32,078 bases of DNA from Chlorobiaceae bacterium (GTDB lineage Bacteria > Bacteroidota > Chlorobiia > Chlorobiales > Chlorobiaceae): NCBI GenBank assembly GCA_013334225.1, contig JAAXXY010000031.1:1-32078 (forward strand), given 5' to 3'. Shown here one piece after another: positions 8,449-17,385 of this stretch. The notes below the pieces were generated by a model. That model made no database searches and was not told where the DNA came from. It worked only from the letters and a program-made list of their open reading frames with translations. The first letter of the stretch is position 1. Every line of letters starts with the position of its first letter. The position numbers were made by a program, and so were the translations under genes.

Positions 8449-9594
8449 CTAAACAACCAATGAATTATCCGGCAAAAGGAGCTTGAGGTATTCATCGACA
8501 GCTTTATCCACACTGAACTCGGCAGCACGTGCGGCGACATCCGGATGCTCTTTCGCGTCAAGCGTCTGCTCGATAGCATCGGCCATGGCCAGAGAATCTC
8601 CGACAGGCACCAGACGCCCCCACTTCTCATGTTCGAGAATGACATCCGGTCCTCCCGGGCAGTCTGTACTGATGACGGGAGTCCCGCAAGCCATAGCTTC
8701 GACAAGTACATTCACGAATCCTTCATATTTCGAGGAGAGAACAAAAGCCCCGGAGCTACGCATCCACGAAAAAGGATTGTTTGCGAACCCGGGCATCAGC
8801 ACATCTTCAGTCAGTCCAAGGGAACTGATCATCGATTCGAGTTCAGGCCGCAGCTCTCCCTCCCCCAGGATGACCAGCCTCAGTTCACGCGACGATCTGA
8901 CTTTTGCAAAAGACTTAATCAAGGTCTGGAAATCCTTCTGGGAAGTGAGCCTTCCGACTCCAAGCAGAAATTGTGGCTGGCCAGGCTGCAGCCAGGGATG
9001 TTCAATTGGCTCGTGGCTCAACGCAATCAATGAGTCGGTGAACGTAGGGTTGTGAATGACCTTGACCTGGCCCTGGCCCAGAGCAGAAATCGCCATGAGG
9101 CTATCGGCAACGTCCCGGGAGACTGCCACTATCGCATCGGCGTGCGGATAGAAATACTGGCGCGCCCACAACTCCAGACGGCTTCGCATATCCTTGCCTG
9201 AATCGGACTCGAACCCCAATACACATCGCTGGGAGATAACGAGATTCATTTCATGACCGGAAATCATTCTGGCAAGAACAGCAACTATGTTGGCATTATC
9301 CAGGGCCGACAAAAGAGAATCCGGCCTCTCTGCCTTCAAATACCTTGCGAGCCGAAACAGGCTGTATGAAACACGCGAACCTCCGAGATCAACAATCCTG
9401 ACCCTGCCTGATACCTCCTGCAAGTAGGGTCCGACGGCCCTGACGACGACCACATCGACATCGAAACCCCGCGCACTCATACCGTTGGCGAGCCTCACCA
9501 TCATGCGTTCAGCCCCGCCCCCTTCGAGACTCGGCAAAAATATTGCGATCCGGCAGGTGCGCATTGACTGTTCAGAGATTGGTCGGCTATTCAT
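8449..9594 (-). CDS. Family 4 glycosyltransferase (GT-B)
   Basis: 381 residues, the normal GT4 size. The N-terminus carries FLPSLEGGGAERMMVRLANGM (split around residues 19-40), the glycine-rich acceptor-domain loop typical of this family. The donor domain shows LLGVGRLTSQKDFQTLI and the E-x7-E block in SSKYEGFVNVLVEAMACGTPV, then GPDVI. It is a retaining glycosyltransferase adding a hexose or HexNAc to the lipid-linked chain. It sits four bases after the capsule-type gene at 9599 and 18 nt before the acyltransferase, so all three are likely co-transcribed. An internal ATG (residue 11, position 9564) is an alternative start that would place the family motif nearer the N-terminus. Confidence 0.93.
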   Translation of the reverse strand: MNSRPISEQSMRTCRIAIFLPSLEGGGAERMMVRLANGMSARGFDVDVVVVRAVGPYLQEVSGRVRIVDLGGSRVSYSLFRLARYLKAERPDSLLSALDNANIVAVLARMISGHEMNLVISQRCVLGFESDSGKDMRSRLELWARQYFYPHADAIVAVSRDVADSLMAISALGQGQVKVIHNPTFTDSLIALSHEPIEHPWLQPGQPQFLLGVGRLTSQKDFQTLIKSFAKVRSSRELRLVILGEGELRPELESMISSLGLTEDVLMPGFANNPFSWMRSSGAFVLSSKYEGFVNVLVEAMACGTPVISTDCPGGPDVILEHEKWGRLVPVGDSLAMADAIEQTLDAKEHPDVAARAAEFSVDKAVDEYLKLLLPDNSLVV

Positions 9595-9598
9595 GAAA

Positions 9599-11083
9599 TC
9601 ATGCCTGATTATCGACCGTATTCATTTTCAGGTAATCCTGCACTTTCTTGCTGATCTGCTCCGCCTGCCAGAAGTTTTCGATTATGGCACTGAAAAGAGC
9701 CGATAACCCTTTCAATGCATCCGGTGTGATCTCTTTATGCCATTCATTGCGGCAAGCCTTGATGTAGGGACGCAAATACTCCTGGTAAGCGGCAACGATC
9801 GACGACCTGTCTGGAGGCTTCTGGCTCAGTTGAGCCCTGAGCAGGGCAGGCATTTCATCCAGACGGTTTACCTGGCATACAGACGGAAACAGCGTCAACC
9901 TGTTTTTTCCGAACACAATGACCGGCCTGCCCAGCAACGCCGCCTCCAAGCCGATCGTCCCCTGAATCGTAAAGACGGCAGCTGCTCTTGCAATAAAATC
10001 ATAGGAAGACACAAATGGCGAAATGATCTTCACTCTCGGAAGCCCTTCAATCCTGGCAAATTGTGCAGGAGAATAACTGTCGATATCGCTTCGATGTATT
10101 TTCAGCAGCACCAGATGATCGATAGGAGTCGACCTGACAATATTCTCGATAACGTTGAACTGGTCCGAGAAAAAAGAGCCCCACACATCGATCGTTGATT
10201 CCGGCTGCATGTGGAAACCATAGAAAACGAATGGCGAATCCGGTACAGACGCAAGCAGCCTGGCCGGATGCAATCGCAGCCTGTTATACCTCCTCTTCAT
10301 ATACATGCTCATAAGGGTATAGACAGTTTCCATCGAAAACCTGCATCGATTGCCGGAAGCACCTGCCAAGATGGTTCGCATCAGCACTCCAAGATGATCG
10401 GGCAATTTTCGCAACAACTCCTTTCCCCCGACAGGTGATTCGTATGCCGGCGCCATCAACATTCGAGCTTCGAACCTTTTCATCGTATCAATCGCAAGCT
10501 GCCGCAACTCATCATCATCGTAATACTGTATCGGCAAAGCACTGTCCGGTATTAAACCTATATTCGCCCTGACCAGTCCGGACGGGAGCGAGGTGAAATG
10601 CACGGCAATGAATGGAATACCCATTGTTCTTGCCACGCCGCACGCTATTCCTTCATGCAGGCTGTCATAATTCCCCACGACAAAAACAGGGTTTACCTGT
10701 TCAAGAACTTCCGTAATCCTGCGCTGGAGCATCGTCATGTAGGACAGGACATCATCTGCAGGCAGGTGGCAAGCCACCCTGTCGCTCATGATCATCTCGC
10801 GAATTGTAGGAACGCCCTCAGTCTCAATGGTTTTCAATGCAGCTATATCCGTCTCCGGCAGGGCATCCCGCACCGAGTTCCTGAACAGATGAACGTCATG
10901 GCGCTTGCCGAAATCCTTCCCGAGCTTATAACGGACTATCAGGGGATGCAGCAAATGTTCGAAGGAAACCGATTGCGGCAATGAAAGCCTGTCATAAAGC
11001 CGCTCAACCAGATCGGGCTCCATGCCGATCGTAACGATTTTGCAATCGGGCATCCTTCCATCGACTCCCTGACGATTAATCAT
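9599..11083 (-). CDS. Capsule polysaccharide biosynthesis-like protein (KpsS/Capsule_synth-type GT-B)
   Basis: A 494-residue soluble protein. The clearest resemblance is in its second half: YGFHMQPESTIDVWG, then FFSDQFNVIENIVRSTP, LKIHRSDID, and further on FTIQGTIGLEAALLGRPVIVFG. This order of blocks (aromatic-rich H-x-QPE, a D-Q-x-x-x-I segment, a lysine-rich strand, then G-T-x-G-L-E-A followed by G-x-P-V-I) is the pattern of capsule synthesis proteins with a GT-B fold, some of which transfer Kdo or other sugars. The N-terminal half is divergent and not recognised. It could be a glycosyltransferase or a lipid-linker enzyme. A 200-nt gap without genes separates it from the E3-like gene upstream. 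Confidence 0.6.
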   Translation of the reverse strand: MINRQGVDGRMPDCKIVTIGMEPDLVERLYDRLSLPQSVSFEHLLHPLIVRYKLGKDFGKRHDVHLFRNSVRDALPETDIAALKTIETEGVPTIREMIMSDRVACHLPADDVLSYMTMLQRRITEVLEQVNPVFVVGNYDSLHEGIACGVARTMGIPFIAVHFTSLPSGLVRANIGLIPDSALPIQYYDDDELRQLAIDTMKRFEARMLMAPAYESPVGGKELLRKLPDHLGVLMRTILAGASGNRCRFSMETVYTLMSMYMKRRYNRLRLHPARLLASVPDSPFVFYGFHMQPESTIDVWGSFFSDQFNVIENIVRSTPIDHLVLLKIHRSDIDSYSPAQFARIEGLPRVKIISPFVSSYDFIARAAAVFTIQGTIGLEAALLGRPVIVFGKNRLTLFPSVCQVNRLDEMPALLRAQLSQKPPDRSSIVAAYQEYLRPYIKACRNEWHKEITPDALKGLSALFSAIIENFWQAEQISKKVQDYLKMNTVDNQA

Positions 11084-11283
11084 AACTATTTATTCCTTTA
11101 TCAATTACCGTTACCACGGATATACCTCTTTTTCAAAACCCCCCGTCCAAGGACTGTTTCAAGTCTTCGAAAAAGCTTTTCGTCTGGCAGATTGTTATAC
11201 TATCAACGACGATTCGCCCGGCACTGATGCGGATAAGCGATCAGATCAGTCTGGTCATGCTCTGGAAGATGACGCCGTATCGG

Positions 11284-13044
11284 TCATACGAAAGCCGGCA
11301 TCAGTTGGCATGTCACGACATGGGAGTCCGTCGAAATCCGGCAGCGGTTCATCTGTTGATCGACGAGAATATCAATTCCTGCAGGCCTGGCAATGATAAT
11401 TGCCCCCTTGTCATCCATGCTCGCCTGGTAGTCCGCGACACAACCGCCGACCGTATGCAGCTTCCATAAACCGTAATACACAAGGAACACCAGATTTGGG
11501 AAGATCGAAGTCATTGCCTGATTGAACCTCTCTATGGTAAGCCAGTCGGGCAATCCGGAACTCGGATGCAGATCATGGATTGACGGGCATTCAAAGGTGT
11601 ACGCCCGGACCTTTTCTTCGCTATTATCCATTTTTTTCATTGCAGCTGTTGCTTTTTCGGCAACCACCTTGAATATTTCCGCACTCGATGAATGATGCGA
11701 AGTAGTCATCCAGACTGATTCATGGATCGGGTACTCCATCAATGCAGCCCCTATATTGATGAGTTCTGCCGCCTGTTTATGACAGATATGCAAAGCTTCG
11801 ACCCTGCCACTCTCTTCATTGAAGAGATACCATAGCTTTCCGTCCAGTCTGTGTGCCTTGCTCCATGCTATGGACCGGAAGTCGAGCTCGTTCCATCGAC
11901 GGGCAACATATTGCCAATCATCTCCTGCCATAGCCAGCGACTTTCGGCCGTTAAGCAGCACCGGTGCTTTATCAAGGTCGAGCAAGTTCAGGCGCTTGCC
12001 ACTCTTCCAGTACCGCATCAGCAATTTGGCATGATTTTCCGCTGCTGAAGCTGAAAACAGCCCGGCGCAGTCCCCAAGAAACGCTATATCAGGCCTTGAA
12101 GGCAACGATGAACTGGTCATGTCCATATCGAAAATCTCCGGCACCCGTCCGTCGATCGCAGGAATATTCGGGACAGGCTTCCCGATATTCAAAAGGTGGT
12201 CATAGGCAAGCGACGTAGATTGGCCTTTTTTCTCGAAACATATCTCCGACTCGTCAACGTTGACAAGGTGAATATTCTCATGAATCGAAACACCTTGCGC
12301 CCTGACTTCACGCAGGAAATACCGAAACGACGGCAATCCCGCCAGTGGATTTGTTCCTGCCAACAGAATGGTCGTCGAATGACCGAGGCTCAAAGCCGTA
12401 TCGGCAATTGACAGGGCTGCAATATTGTCTTCAGCATAAATCACCAGCTTCCTGCCGGGCGGTATGTGCCAGAACAACGGTATCGGAACAAGTTTTGACA
12501 GGCAGGCGGGAATTTGGGCAGGCAGAAGATATCGGCTCCCTGTTGCCAGGATCAAACGATCGAAACCGACAGATTCGCTGCTGGACAGCAGGACATTGGA
12601 ATCCTGAATGCTTTCAACGTTTTCGATAAGGACTGGATAGCCGAGTTCATCGAACTGTTTATGTATGTCCGACCGTAACTCCACGATAAAATCCTGCAGT
12701 AATCGGAATATCTCGTCGGGCATCTTATAGCGATGCGCCGAAACAAATTCAGCAGGCATGCAGCCGTAATTGATGCATTTACCGCCATAGAGAGGTGTTT
12801 TGGCAATGATCCTTACATTCTTGAACCCTTCCTGCTTCAACTGCCTGAGGCAAGTCAACGCAGCAATTCCCATCCCGACCAAAACGATACTGTCATCCTG
12901 CTTGAACTCCACATCGCTGCCATGCGGCTGCCTTAACGCGCGCAACATTTGTATGGGATCGGGAAATGCATGTCGGAGCTTGATGGCAAAACCTTTCACG
13001 AGCAAAGGATCCAACGCTTTAAACAAGTGTCTGGGCAGGCTCAT
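11284..13044 (-). CDS. E3-like FAD/NAD disulfide oxidoreductase (dihydrolipoamide dehydrogenase family) with N- and C-terminal extensions
   Basis: At 586 residues it is over 100 longer than a normal dihydrolipoamide dehydrogenase. A roughly 50-residue lead precedes the FAD-binding loop VGMGIAA (56-62). The redox pair is present as CINYGC (C90 and C95) in the expected place after a GGK, but the usual IPSK that follows is MPAE. The second nucleotide-binding region and the ATGS motif are visible, as is GD at the FAD-ribose contact (FLGDCAG). The dimer-interface His-Glu pair seems kept as SHHSSSAE (H451, E456). About 130 further residues after it resemble nothing I know. It would reoxidise the lipoyl group of the E2-like protein. 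Its ATG overlaps the stop of the carrier/PPTase gene by four bases. Confidence 0.85.
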   Translation of the reverse strand: MSLPRHLFKALDPLLVKGFAIKLRHAFPDPIQMLRALRQPHGSDVEFKQDDSIVLVGMGIAALTCLRQLKQEGFKNVRIIAKTPLYGGKCINYGCMPAEFVSAHRYKMPDEIFRLLQDFIVELRSDIHKQFDELGYPVLIENVESIQDSNVLLSSSESVGFDRLILATGSRYLLPAQIPACLSKLVPIPLFWHIPPGRKLVIYAEDNIAALSIADTALSLGHSTTILLAGTNPLAGLPSFRYFLREVRAQGVSIHENIHLVNVDESEICFEKKGQSTSLAYDHLLNIGKPVPNIPAIDGRVPEIFDMDMTSSSLPSRPDIAFLGDCAGLFSASAAENHAKLLMRYWKSGKRLNLLDLDKAPVLLNGRKSLAMAGDDWQYVARRWNELDFRSIAWSKAHRLDGKLWYLFNEESGRVEALHICHKQAAELINIGAALMEYPIHESVWMTTSHHSSSAEIFKVVAEKATAAMKKMDNSEEKVRAYTFECPSIHDLHPSSGLPDWLTIERFNQAMTSIFPNLVFLVYYGLWKLHTVGGCVADYQASMDDKGAIIIARPAGIDILVDQQMNRCRISTDSHVVTCQLMPAFV

Positions 13045-13733
13045 GCATCACTCCAGAGAGTTAAACAGGCTGCTGCCGAAAATTGGGAGGTATGGGTAAT
13101 ACTTAAAATGAATTGAAAGGGCACATCCGTTTGCAATGGCTCCAGCAAATCGAGCATCGGGCGGCCATGGGCATCATGGCTGACAATAAAATCGGTCATC
13201 CGTTTGTTCAGCAACCCGGAATGCGACTTCTTGGCGGCCTCCTTTGCACAGAAAATACCGCATAAATGTGCTCGGGGATCGCGTCTCAGCATGGCTGACG
13301 CGATTTCAGAAGAAAGAAAATGGGAGGTGTAAAACTCATGCATACGGTAATCGTCTGCCACAGGAAGACTCTCTGTTTCCTGGACATCCATACCGAGGCT
13401 GATATGTCTTTCAGATGACAATAAAGACGCCGGCCCCGATCTTTTCTGGCTTGGTGAAGGCTCCGTCCTGACACTTATGCCACGGTCGCCATCCAATAGA
13501 GAATCCGTTGCCCCATCCGTCAAAAGTGTTATAAGGCCGTTGACCGTCATCTTCGTATCGACCGGAGGAATCTTCTTCCTGCTTACTGCCTCAAGCCTGC
13601 TCCGAAGCATGCTCAACCCGATCGATGCACTCAGGCCGAGGGAACCGAGGGAAAGCTCTCCCTTGATCTCCTCCGGTTGTTTTCTGGAGAATTTTGAAAG
13701 GATTGAAATGATGGTATCGCTGTCCATTGTCAT
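13041..13733 (-). CDS. Acyl-carrier-like domain fused to AcpS-type 4'-phosphopantetheinyl transferase
   Basis: 230 residues. Residues about 3-70 look like an acyl carrier domain: helix I, then LGLSASIGLSMLRSRLE, then a TVNGLITLL helix. Spacing to LRSRLE puts Ser37 at the phosphopantetheine site, with Ala in place of the preceding Asp and one extra residue before it; a straight alignment would give Ala instead. After a polar linker, residues about 112-228 match AcpS: LGMDVQ (metal Asp116), EFYTSHF, FCAKEAAKK (Glu165), HGRP and SITHTSQFSAAA. AcpS enzymes move phosphopantetheine from CoA to the carrier Ser, so this fusion may activate itself. In-frame starts also exist at 13772 (GTG), 13763 and 13727 (ATG). 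The stop overlaps the E3-like start (ATGA). Confidence 0.75.
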   Translation of the reverse strand: MTMDSDTIISILSKFSRKQPEEIKGELSLGSLGLSASIGLSMLRSRLEAVSRKKIPPVDTKMTVNGLITLLTDGATDSLLDGDRGISVRTEPSPSQKRSGPASLLSSERHISLGMDVQETESLPVADDYRMHEFYTSHFLSSEIASAMLRRDPRAHLCGIFCAKEAAKKSHSGLLNKRMTDFIVSHDAHGRPMLDLLEPLQTDVPFQFILSITHTSQFSAAACLTLWSDA

Positions 13734-13839
13734 ACAAAGATGATGCTTGCTGGTTGCTGGCATGAGCCGCACGAAAGCTCATTTCCATGTATATCGTGAC
13801 GTAGAGCCGACCGGCATTGGCACTGCAGATTCAGCCCTG

Positions 13840-15291
13840 TCATGAATGCCCGAGAAAACAGACGTGACATATGCTTCCCAATGAACCATCGTCCCTGTAA
13901 TAGGCCGACATGCAGGCATCGCGAGCAAACTTTTTCTTGTAAGCTGACATATCGATGCCGCATACGTCACAGGTTATCATGCTGCCCACGCTGTCGGGGT
14001 TCACTGTTCCAGGGATATTCATTCTGGCTGCCGGTCCATATCCATCGTTATCTGCCGTCAAGGCGTAGCTGAGTAATCGCGTTCGGAGCTGGTTCAGGAA
14101 AGAAGCGACCTCACGGCCCGTCGAAACCCTGTGGTCGAAGGTCATGATGATCGACATTGGGTGCCCGATTCTGGAACTGTCCCCGCCAAGGCCGATAATA
14201 GTCGACTGATGACCATTGATGAGCGGATGGAAGGCAAGTATGTCAAGGCCCGAAAGATCAGTAATCGTCAGAGTGGAACCGCTGAGCTCCTCCGGCTGTA
14301 TCCTGTTTTCGATGTAGCGGGTACCGATGTCGATGGTTTTTTCAAAAAAATCGATCGGCATCAATTTATCGGCATCCTTGATGGTGACGACTTTCAGTCC
14401 CTTTCCAAGATCGATCGCAACGCCCAGGTCGATGCGATCATAATAGTGGATGATGTTTTCCTCGAAATAGGCTGTAAACTGTGGCCATTGTTTGAGCAAA
14501 CGCGATATTTCAAACAATATCAGCGGCAGGATGCTGCCATCGAAAATATGCTCGTTCTGCAACCGGGCTCGAATACGTGCCGAGTCAAAATGCAAAGACA
14601 GTTCGCTGTTCAGGTTTCCGCTCTCCCCGATGGAAAGGCATTGGATCTCAGCCTGCTTGGCCAACGACACCTTATCTTTCCGTCCGGTTTCCGGTCCGTT
14701 TGAGACAGATGGAACGATCCTGTTCGCCGGTATTGCCTGATACGTGTTAAACCTGCTCCGACCGGTCCTGCCGTTGATGGTATGAACCGTCACGAGACCC
14801 GCACCGCGAAAGTCCGAAGGATTCCAGCCCCGCTCCTCTATCAACCTGAGGGCTCCTTTCGAAAAACGGGTAGCCGCATAGGGCCCGCCGTTATCCGGAA
14901 GCTTCGAACCATTATGTCTTATTTCGGTCGAATCCATGTGGGCAGCCATGACAGGCGCCGACTCTTTTTCAGCCTTGACCGGATCGTCTTTGACCGGGAT
15001 TGGAGCTTCTTTGACAGGAGCATGATCAGCTTTGGCCGGAGAATCGAGTTCCTCCTTCGTAGTGGCAATCAGACAAAGCGGAGCGCCCACTTTGGCTACA
15101 TCGCCTTTTTTGACCAGGCTGCGGACATAGCCCGTGATTTCCGTCACGAGCGTACTGATGGCCTTGGAGGTTTCAAGATCGACAAGTTCCTGTCCTGCTT
15201 CAACATACCCCCCATCATCGACATGCCATTGAACGACGTCCACCTTGTCGTCGTTCGTATTGAGGCATGGAATGTTCATTGTACTTATCAT
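13840..15291 (-). CDS. E2-like dihydrolipoyl acyltransferase with C-terminal Cys-rich (zinc-ribbon-like) tail
   Basis: 483 residues with the full E2 order. Residues 5-80 form a lipoyl domain with the lipoyl-lysine in LETSKAI (K43). A charged Pro/Ala/Lys linker follows, then a peripheral-subunit-binding domain (about 133-172: FSKGALRLIEERGW) and a catalytic domain from about 205. The active-site block reads FDHRVSTG: the catalytic His (H387) is present, but the Asp of the canonical HRVxDG is Thr. The tail 436-483 has CDVC (441, 444), C460 and CHVC (475, 478), a likely metal-binding knuckle not found in ordinary E2. It accepts an acyl group from the E1-like protein and passes it to a thiol acceptor, CoA or the neighbouring carrier. 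ATGA overlap with the E1-like gene. Confidence 0.9.
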   Translation of the reverse strand: MISTMNIPCLNTNDDKVDVVQWHVDDGGYVEAGQELVDLETSKAISTLVTEITGYVRSLVKKGDVAKVGAPLCLIATTKEELDSPAKADHAPVKEAPIPVKDDPVKAEKESAPVMAAHMDSTEIRHNGSKLPDNGGPYAATRFSKGALRLIEERGWNPSDFRGAGLVTVHTINGRTGRSRFNTYQAIPANRIVPSVSNGPETGRKDKVSLAKQAEIQCLSIGESGNLNSELSLHFDSARIRARLQNEHIFDGSILPLILFEISRLLKQWPQFTAYFEENIIHYYDRIDLGVAIDLGKGLKVVTIKDADKLMPIDFFEKTIDIGTRYIENRIQPEELSGSTLTITDLSGLDILAFHPLINGHQSTIIGLGGDSSRIGHPMSIIMTFDHRVSTGREVASFLNQLRTRLLSYALTADNDGYGPAARMNIPGTVNPDSVGSMITCDVCGIDMSAYKKKFARDACMSAYYRDDGSLGSICHVCFLGHS

Positions 15292-17237
15292 ACTTGTGTC
15301 ATGGTTAATGCTTCCCTGACAATACTCGCGACACCGGGCAACATCGCCTTTTCAAGAATCCCGCTGGCCGGTATGCAGTGGGCGGGAGGATAATGACGTC
15401 TGACATTCAGGCCCGAAAGGGCGTCATGCTCAGCCAATTGAGCGATAACCTCTGAGCCGAAACCTGCGAAACCCTGCCCCTCTTCAACAATGAGCACCCC
15501 CTTTGCGCTTCCGAGCATTTCAAGAAATGGGGCAACCCTGAACGGGTAGATCTGCATGACGCACAAAACCTGTGCCACGATGTCATGCTCTTCGAACAGT
15601 ATCTCGCTTGCGGCCAGCAGCAACTCGCAAACTCCGCCGTACCCTACTAGTGTCATGTCGACGTCGGCAGCATAGGGCCTCAGCCATGCTGATGGAAAGA
15701 GTTCATCGGAATGGAGCAACTGGAAGCCTTCGGATGGAGTGTCGTGAAGGTAGCTTCCGTAAAGTATTTTGTTTTCTATGACAAGAGTTGGGCCTGAATG
15801 GGGTGATATCAGCGGCATATAAAGCTGCGCGGGCGACGTCAGGTTGTTCATCGCAAGAACCCGAAGCCCGGGTACACCCAGGAAATGTTTATCGAGAGTC
15901 TGGCTATGAGTGGGTCCATATCCCCGCCCGCCTCCCATCGGGGTCCTGACTATGACATTGGTGAGGATCTGCCGGTTGTACATCTGCTGAAATTTGGCGG
16001 CATGGTTGATGATCTGGTCAAAGGCCAACCCAATAAAATCGCCGAACATGATCTCCACGATCGGGTAATATCCAGCAAACCCAAGACCCGCGCCGATTCC
16101 AACAATTGATGCTTCGGAGATCGGCGTGTTCCTGACCCGGCCCGGATAGGTCTCGGAAAGACCTTTCGTAACTTTGAATGCCCCGCCGTATGGAGAAAGG
16201 ATGTCCTCTCCAAGAAGGAAAACTCCATCGTGCAAGCTCATGATGTTGTTCAACGTCTCGTTCAACGCGCCGACGAGGCGTTTTTTTTCAGGAAGTTCCG
16301 CTGGTGACCAGGCGACCGCTCCTGCCGGAGAGGCCTCATCGGGCACGTCCGCGTCCGGTGAGACGTGCGCCTTGTTTATGGCCTGCCTGACATTTCTCCT
16401 CAACTCATCGACCCACTCCTGGTCCGAATCCGTCATAGACTCGAGGAATCGATTGATCGGATCGATCTTTTCAAAAGGTTCGACCTCTTCTCGTGGACGG
16501 ATATCATCGCCTTTAGAGTGGGCTTTCAGGCGAAACGTCTCAATTCGCAGGAAACGCGGCCTGGAGTCCATGCGCATATGCTCGACAAGCTTGCCCGCTG
16601 TCCGATGCAATCCATCCCAGTCCCAGCTGTCGGCTTTAGCAGTCTCGATTCCGAATGCAGCAGCACGACTGTCGATATCACCTGCGAGCGTTTCATGCTG
16701 GGCAGTGGATTGAGAATATTTGTTGTCCTCCAGAACGATGAGCAACGGCAGTTCCCATTTGGAAACGATATTGAACGTCTCATAAACCACCCCTTCGCCA
16801 AGGGTCCCGTCGCCGATGAAAACCACCGAAATGTTCTTCTGATTCCTGAGCTTGTGTCCAAAAGCAAGTCCTGCAGCAATCGGCACCATGCCTCCCTGAA
16901 TGCCGTTTGAAAAGAAACCATCCTTATACAGGTGCTGGCTTCCCCCGATTCCACCCGAAACGCCGGTCTGGCGGCCCATAAGTTCAGCGATAAGGCCTTC
17001 AATGTCACCATGGCGGGAAATGAAATGGCCATGGCAGCGATGGTTTGAAACAATGGTATCTCCCGGCAGAAGAAACTCGCTGATCACGGCACCGGTGGCT
17101 TCCTGACCGATGCAGGTATGCACCGTGCCATGCAGTTTCCCCTCAGAAAAAAGCTCCAGCAGGGCCTCTTCGACAAAGCGGGAAGTCAGCGCGTTCGAAA
17201 GGATGCTCCTGTTCAATGAAGTAGTGACCGGGTTCAT
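15288..17237 (-). CDS. E1-like thiamine-diphosphate dehydrogenase, alpha and beta subunits fused
   Basis: 649 residues. Residues 1-310 are an E1-alpha with the TPP motif GDGTLGEG...EDNK (142-173) and the SNHRCHGH region (64-71). Residues about 325-649 are an E1-beta with LLGEDI and GGAFKVT, the PISEASIVGIGAGLGFAG block, and the C-terminal VLIVEEG segment. Fusion of the two is known in some acetoin- and branched-chain-type complexes and in PDH-like enzymes of secondary metabolism. The reaction is decarboxylation or C2 cleavage of a 2-oxo acid or ketose, with transfer of the acyl unit to the lipoyl arm of the E2-like protein; the substrate cannot be named from sequence. It lies 148 nt after the polymerase/ligase gene and opens the four-gene dehydrogenase set. 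Confidence 0.92.
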   Translation of the reverse strand: MNPVTTSLNRSILSNALTSRFVEEALLELFSEGKLHGTVHTCIGQEATGAVISEFLLPGDTIVSNHRCHGHFISRHGDIEGLIAELMGRQTGVSGGIGGSQHLYKDGFFSNGIQGGMVPIAAGLAFGHKLRNQKNISVVFIGDGTLGEGVVYETFNIVSKWELPLLIVLEDNKYSQSTAQHETLAGDIDSRAAAFGIETAKADSWDWDGLHRTAGKLVEHMRMDSRPRFLRIETFRLKAHSKGDDIRPREEVEPFEKIDPINRFLESMTDSDQEWVDELRRNVRQAINKAHVSPDADVPDEASPAGAVAWSPAELPEKKRLVGALNETLNNIMSLHDGVFLLGEDILSPYGGAFKVTKGLSETYPGRVRNTPISEASIVGIGAGLGFAGYYPIVEIMFGDFIGLAFDQIINHAAKFQQMYNRQILTNVIVRTPMGGGRGYGPTHSQTLDKHFLGVPGLRVLAMNNLTSPAQLYMPLISPHSGPTLVIENKILYGSYLHDTPSEGFQLLHSDELFPSAWLRPYAADVDMTLVGYGGVCELLLAASEILFEEHDIVAQVLCVMQIYPFRVAPFLEMLGSAKGVLIVEEGQGFAGFGSEVIAQLAEHDALSGLNVRRHYPPAHCIPASGILEKAMLPGVASIVREALTMTQV

Positions 17238-17385
17238 CTCTATGATAAATGGAGTGTGAATCGAGTGTGTATTTACTGCCAGGCCTTACTCAGCAGACGC
17301 AGGGGCAATCATGACGCGCACTTCTGTTTATCGGCAAAGAATCGAACATGGCCCTTGCTCCTGCATCGGTAATTCGATGCCCCGA

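Noticed and set aside
11284..17237. A housekeeping pyruvate or acetoin dehydrogenase operon
   Set aside because: The embedded carrier/PPTase gene, the E2 tail, the extended E3 and the glycan setting argue for a special function, though a broad 2-oxoacid role is not disproved.
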